64,000 nt of DNA, taken from Desulfoscipio geothermicus. Its GTDB lineage: Bacteria > Bacillota > Desulfotomaculia > Desulfotomaculales > Desulfallaceae. A program made the translations under genes and the position numbers. Positions within the stretch are counted from its first letter, which is position 1; every line of letters begins with the position of its first letter. The notes below the pieces were generated by a model. The model did no database searches. It was given only the letters and a program-made list of their open reading frames with translations, and was not told where the DNA came from. Below, in pieces: positions 61,205 through 64,000 of the stretch. Location of the stretch: assembly GCA_016841205.1 (NCBI GenBank), contig JAENZP010000010.1:53900-117899 (forward strand). Reading direction: 5' to 3'.

Positions 61205-63610
61205 ATGGATTATGATAATAAATCAAGGGAACAACAATTAACTCCCGAATTGGTTAAATTAAGGCAATCCTACGAGCAACTACAAAAAGAAATTGTCAAT
61301 TGCCGAAAAACCGAAGAAGAGTTTACCACTTTTATTAATTTATCCCCTGATGCATTTATATTTGGTGGACTGGATGGAAATATAAAATATATCAACCTAG
61401 TTTTCTGTAAAACTATCCTTGGATATGACCCAGAGGAAATTATTGGAGTACCCTTTTTAAAATTTGTTAAAAGGTTCGTTCACTATGATGATTTAAAAAT
61501 GACAATTAATGTAGTAAAAGATGCGTTGAATGGTGTGATTACAAATAATTTTGAGAACCGCTATGTATGTAAAGATGGTTCTTATAAATGGTTCGAATGG
61601 ACATTAACCCCATTAGTTGAAAAAGGATTATTGTATGCAGTTGGTCGCGACATAACAGAAAAGAAATTAACGGAGGGAAAACTATTATTAAACCAGTTAC
61701 GGCTTAAAGCTTTAGTGAAATTAAATCAAATGAGCAAAGCAACATTAAAAGAGATTAGTGAATTTGCTTTAGAAGAAGCAATAAAATTAACTGGAAGTGA
61801 TATTGGATTTATAGGGTTTATAAATGAAAACGAATCTCTAATGACTTTAAGTACATGGTCCAAAAGGGCAATGAAGCGATGTTCCATGAATGATAAACCT
61901 GAAGTTTTTCAAATAAAAAACTCTGGAATTTGGGCTGAGGCAGTTCGCCAAAGATGTCCATTTATTATAAATGAATTTAAAAATGATAATCCACTTAAAA
62001 AAGGATATCCGAAAGGGCATGTGCCTTTAACACGTTTGATGAGTGTTCCTATATTTGATGGAAAACAGATTGTAATTATAGCTGCCGTTGCTAACAGTAA
62101 AGAGAATTATAATGATTCTGATATCCATCAGTTAACGTTGTTGATGGAAGGTATGTGGAAAATAATTCAACGCAAAAATGCAGATGAAATGTTACGTTTA
62201 TCGGAAGAACGTTTTAACATAGCATTTAATGCTAGTCCCTCTATTATGGCTATCATATCATTGTCTGATGGCAAATACATTGATGCTAATGAGAGCTGGA
62301 TTCATAAGTTAGGTTATAATCGTGCAGAACTTATTGGCAAAGTGGCAAGGGAGTTAAATTTACCAATACACTTAGATAATGTTATTAATAAGGGGGAGGG
62401 GGGAAGAAGAAATGAAAATAATTACAATATAGAGATTAATTACTATACAAAGATGGGTGAAATGCATACAGGCTTATTGTCTACGGAGATTGTAGACATC
62501 TCGGGTAAGAGATGTATTCTTTGTGTTGTTCAGGATATAACAGAACGTAAGAAGTTTGAGGAAGAATTAGTAAAGGCAAATCAAAAGATTTCTAATATAT
62601 TACAAAGTATAACTGATGCATTTGTTGCTTTTGATAATAATTGGAAGTATATATATATGAATAGTGCCGGGGAAAACATTTTTGCAAGAGTATATGAAAT
62701 TAGAAAACGAAGTTTATTGGGGAAAAATATATGGGAACAGTTTCCCTTATTTGTGGGGACAAATTTATATCATGAATTTCATAGGGCTATAACAGAACAA
62801 ATACCTTTATATTTTGAATTTACGTCACCTTATACAAAACTTAATTATGAAATTAATGTTTATCCATCACCAGAAGGGTTATCGGTATATTTTCGCGATA
62901 TTACTGAACGTAAAAATGTTGAAAAAGAAATGGCTCGTCTTGCTAAACTAAACCTTATAGGCGAAATGGCTGCTGGTATTGCCCATGAAATTAGAAACCC
63001 TATGACTACAGTTAGGGGCTTTTTGCAATTGCTGGGGCAGAAAGAAAAGTATCACCAGGACAAAGAACATTTCAATCTTATGATTGAAGAACTAGATCGT
63101 GCCAACTCTATAATAACAGAATTCCTTTCTCTTTCTAAAACTAGGATTGTAGATTTTAAAATACTAAACCTTAATAATATACTGAATACCTTATTTCCAT
63201 TAATTCAGGCTGATGCAATGGTTTCGGACAAGTATGTTATTTTAGAGTTAAATGAAATTCCAGATATACTTTTAGATGAGAAGGAAATTCGTCAACTTAT
63301 TTTAAACTTATCCCTTAATGGTTTAGAATCATTATGTACAGGGGAATACATTACTATAAAAACATATTTAGACCGTAGTGAAGTTGTGTTATCAGTACAA
63401 GATCGCGGCAAAGGAATACCTGATGAAATGCTAGAAAAAATTGGCATTCCATTTTTTACTACCAAAGATAATGGGACAGGTTTAGGATTAGCAGCTTGCT
63501 ATAGTATTGCCGCAAGGCATAATGCCACTATTGATTTTGATACCGGGCCGGGGGGGACTACTTTCTATGTGAGGTTTAAAACTAGTACAGAAAAAGTGGA
63601 TTTAGTGTAA
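61205..63610 (+). CDS. PAS-GAF-PAS-PAS sensor histidine kinase
   Basis: 801 residues, no membrane helix. PAS about 40-150 ([20 protein letters not shown]), GAF about 165-325 ([20 protein letters not shown]), PAS about 335-455 ([20 protein letters not shown]), PAS about 465-575 ([20 protein letters not shown]), HisKA with [20 protein letters not shown], and HATPase_c with [16 protein letters not shown] and [11 protein letters not shown]. Resembles KinA/KinB-class soluble kinases feeding Spo0A phosphorelays, but no partner is nearby. ATG 61205 with GGGGG upstream. AT-rich like the rest of the island. Confidence 0.9.
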   Translation: MDYDNKSREQQLTPELVKLRQSYEQLQKEIVNCRKTEEEFTTFINLSPDAFIFGGLDGNIKYINLVFCKTILGYDPEEIIGVPFLKFVKRFVHYDDLKMTINVVKDALNGVITNNFENRYVCKDGSYKWFEWTLTPLVEKGLLYAVGRDITEKKLTEGKLLLNQLRLKALVKLNQMSKATLKEISEFALEEAIKLTGSDIGFIGFINENESLMTLSTWSKRAMKRCSMNDKPEVFQIKNSGIWAEAVRQRCPFIINEFKNDNPLKKGYPKGHVPLTRLMSVPIFDGKQIVIIAAVANSKENYNDSDIHQLTLLMEGMWKIIQRKNADEMLRLSEERFNIAFNASPSIMAIISLSDGKYIDANESWIHKLGYNRAELIGKVARELNLPIHLDNVINKGEGGRRNENNYNIEINYYTKMGEMHTGLLSTEIVDISGKRCILCVVQDITERKKFEEELVKANQKISNILQSITDAFVAFDNNWKYIYMNSAGENIFARVYEIRKRSLLGKNIWEQFPLFVGTNLYHEFHRAITEQIPLYFEFTSPYTKLNYEINVYPSPEGLSVYFRDITERKNVEKEMARLAKLNLIGEMAAGIAHEIRNPMTTVRGFLQLLGQKEKYHQDKEHFNLMIEELDRANSIITEFLSLSKTRIVDFKILNLNNILNTLFPLIQADAMVSDKYVILELNEIPDILLDEKEIRQLILNLSLNGLESLCTGEYITIKTYLDRSEVVLSVQDRGKGIPDEMLEKIGIPFFTTKDNGTGLGLAACYSIAARHNATIDFDTGPGGTTFYVRFKTSTEKVDLV

Positions 63611-63613
63611 TGT

Positions 63614-63640
63614 AAAAGGATAAAGTTGTATATTCCTTTT
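63614..63640 (+). terminator. possible terminator of the kinase gene
   Basis: AAAAGGA (63614-63620) pairs with TCCTTTT (63634-63640); weak AT-rich stem. Confidence 0.45.
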
Positions 63641-63647
63641 AACGTCT

Positions 63648-63695
63648 CGACACATGTGGAGTACGTTATGTTGATAGAGCGGAAATAGCTTAATA
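63648..63695 (+). repeat. rlmD 3'-end partial copy 3
   Basis: CGACACATGTGGAG is identical to the native rlmD end; the frame continues TAC GTT ATG TTG ATA GAG CGG AAA TAG, coding THVEYVMLIERK. CTTAATA follows, as after copy 2. Confidence 0.75.
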
Positions 63696-64000
63696 TCAAA
63701 GGGTTACAGGGTTTTTGTGTGTTTTTATAGACGTTATATATGTTCCCTCAGACTAATGTTTTGGGGGATTTTTTGTATTTTAATCCATAATTGTCTGCTT
63801 TGTATCAGTGCAGTCAGATTTGTTATCCTGCCGCGTTCTCTAGAAACTTAATATCGTGAAATTTACTTCTGATATAAGTACCCGCGTACGTCTTTCTTCA
63901 AATTTGGGGCGTCTACCGCTTCTATACCTTGATGATAGTCGCATGGTGTATATTTCGGCCACATCCGGACACCTAAACCGGAATTATCCGGACAGTCGTT
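63696..64000. other. terminal region with a terminator and a possible IS end
   Basis: A strong terminator lies at 63744-63774 (separate entry). At the edge ATCCGGACA occurs at 63963-63971 and again at 63986-63994, with CCGGAAT between. Tandem internal repeats of this type occur at ends of IS21-family elements; the transposase would be outside the window. On the minus strand a short frame (MWPKYTPCDYHQGIEAVDAP...) reads about 33 codons. Confidence 0.3.
63744..63774 (+). terminator. intrinsic terminator 56 bases after rlmD copy 3
   Basis: TCCCTCA (63744-63750) pairs with TGGGGGA (63762-63768), one G-T pair, followed by six T. No gene ends just before it other than the rlmD-like repeat. Confidence 0.8.

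Noticed and set aside
1..64000. CRISPR arrays, tRNA or rRNA genes
   Set aside because: No regularly spaced repeats and no recognisable tRNA or rRNA sequence were seen on reading both strands.

Overview
The window looks like a chromosome segment of an endospore-forming, anaerobic Firmicute of the Desulfotomaculum/Peptococcaceae type. Evidence: spoIIGA-sigE-sigG directly behind ftsA-ftsZ, CotF-type coat proteins, an oxygen-sensitive class III ribonucleotide reductase (nrdD/nrdG) with NrdR, a T-box before ileS, frequent TTG/GTG starts behind strong Shine-Dalgarno sequences, and a NifU-like gene that reads through an in-frame TGA. The genus is inferred from gene content, not from a database match.

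Layout. 1-3.6 kb: 3' part of a DUF4349 gene, the NifU-like candidate selenoprotein, a nitrilase-family amidase and the GTPase ychF. 3.7-11.9 kb: a Tad/Flp pilus operon (flp pilin, prepilin peptidase, TadE- and TadG-like proteins, cpaB, cpaE, cpaF, tadB, tadC, DUF192), followed by a chemoreceptor-like protein and, convergently, a DegU/DegS-type two-component pair. 15.6-24.6 kb: L,D-transpeptidase, two spore coat proteins, an FAD oxidoreductase, fakA-fakB, a NodIJ-type ABC exporter, a QueG-like Fe-S protein and small orphan genes. 24.7-33.2 kb: ftsQ, two DUF881 genes, sbp, ftsA, ftsZ, a candidate structured RNA, spoIIGA, sigE, sigG, a small secreted peptide and ylmC/ymxH. 33.4-40.6 kb: nrdR-nrdD-nrdG, a LysM protein, an FmdB zinc ribbon, a beta-CASP nuclease and yfiH/pgeF. 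40.7-49.1 kb: the second half of the classical division neighbourhood (HlyD-like, ylmE, sepF, proC, yggT, ylmH, divIVA, yggU, T-box, ileS). 49.2-55.5 kb: polysaccharide deacetylase, two peptidases, a TVP38 membrane protein and rlmD/rumA.

55.5 kb to the end is different: it is AT-rich, gene-poor and full of wreckage (ywbE fragment joined to an IS256 transposase tail, a frameshifted orphan, fragments of a methyltransferase and of a CGGC-domain protein) between a few intact genes (cvfB-like, arsC-like, cysteine synthase, DUF4405, an SbsA-Ig membrane protein, a PAS/GAF histidine kinase). Three extra, decayed copies of the 3' end of rlmD lie within it (about 56.41, 60.89 and 63.65 kb). A strong terminator, which rlmD itself lacks, follows the last copy. 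The simplest reading is repeated integration of mobile elements at the 3' end of rlmD, with the island now decaying.

Highlights: (1) the NifU-like protein with UGA at the second cysteine of its CxxC motif and a SECIS-like hairpin starting at the UGA; (2) the rlmD 3'-end repeat array; (3) a two-part structured element between ftsZ and spoIIGA; (4) a CpaE with an intact receiver domain next to a two-component pair; (5) a chemoreceptor with a degenerate signalling tip beside the Tad operon.
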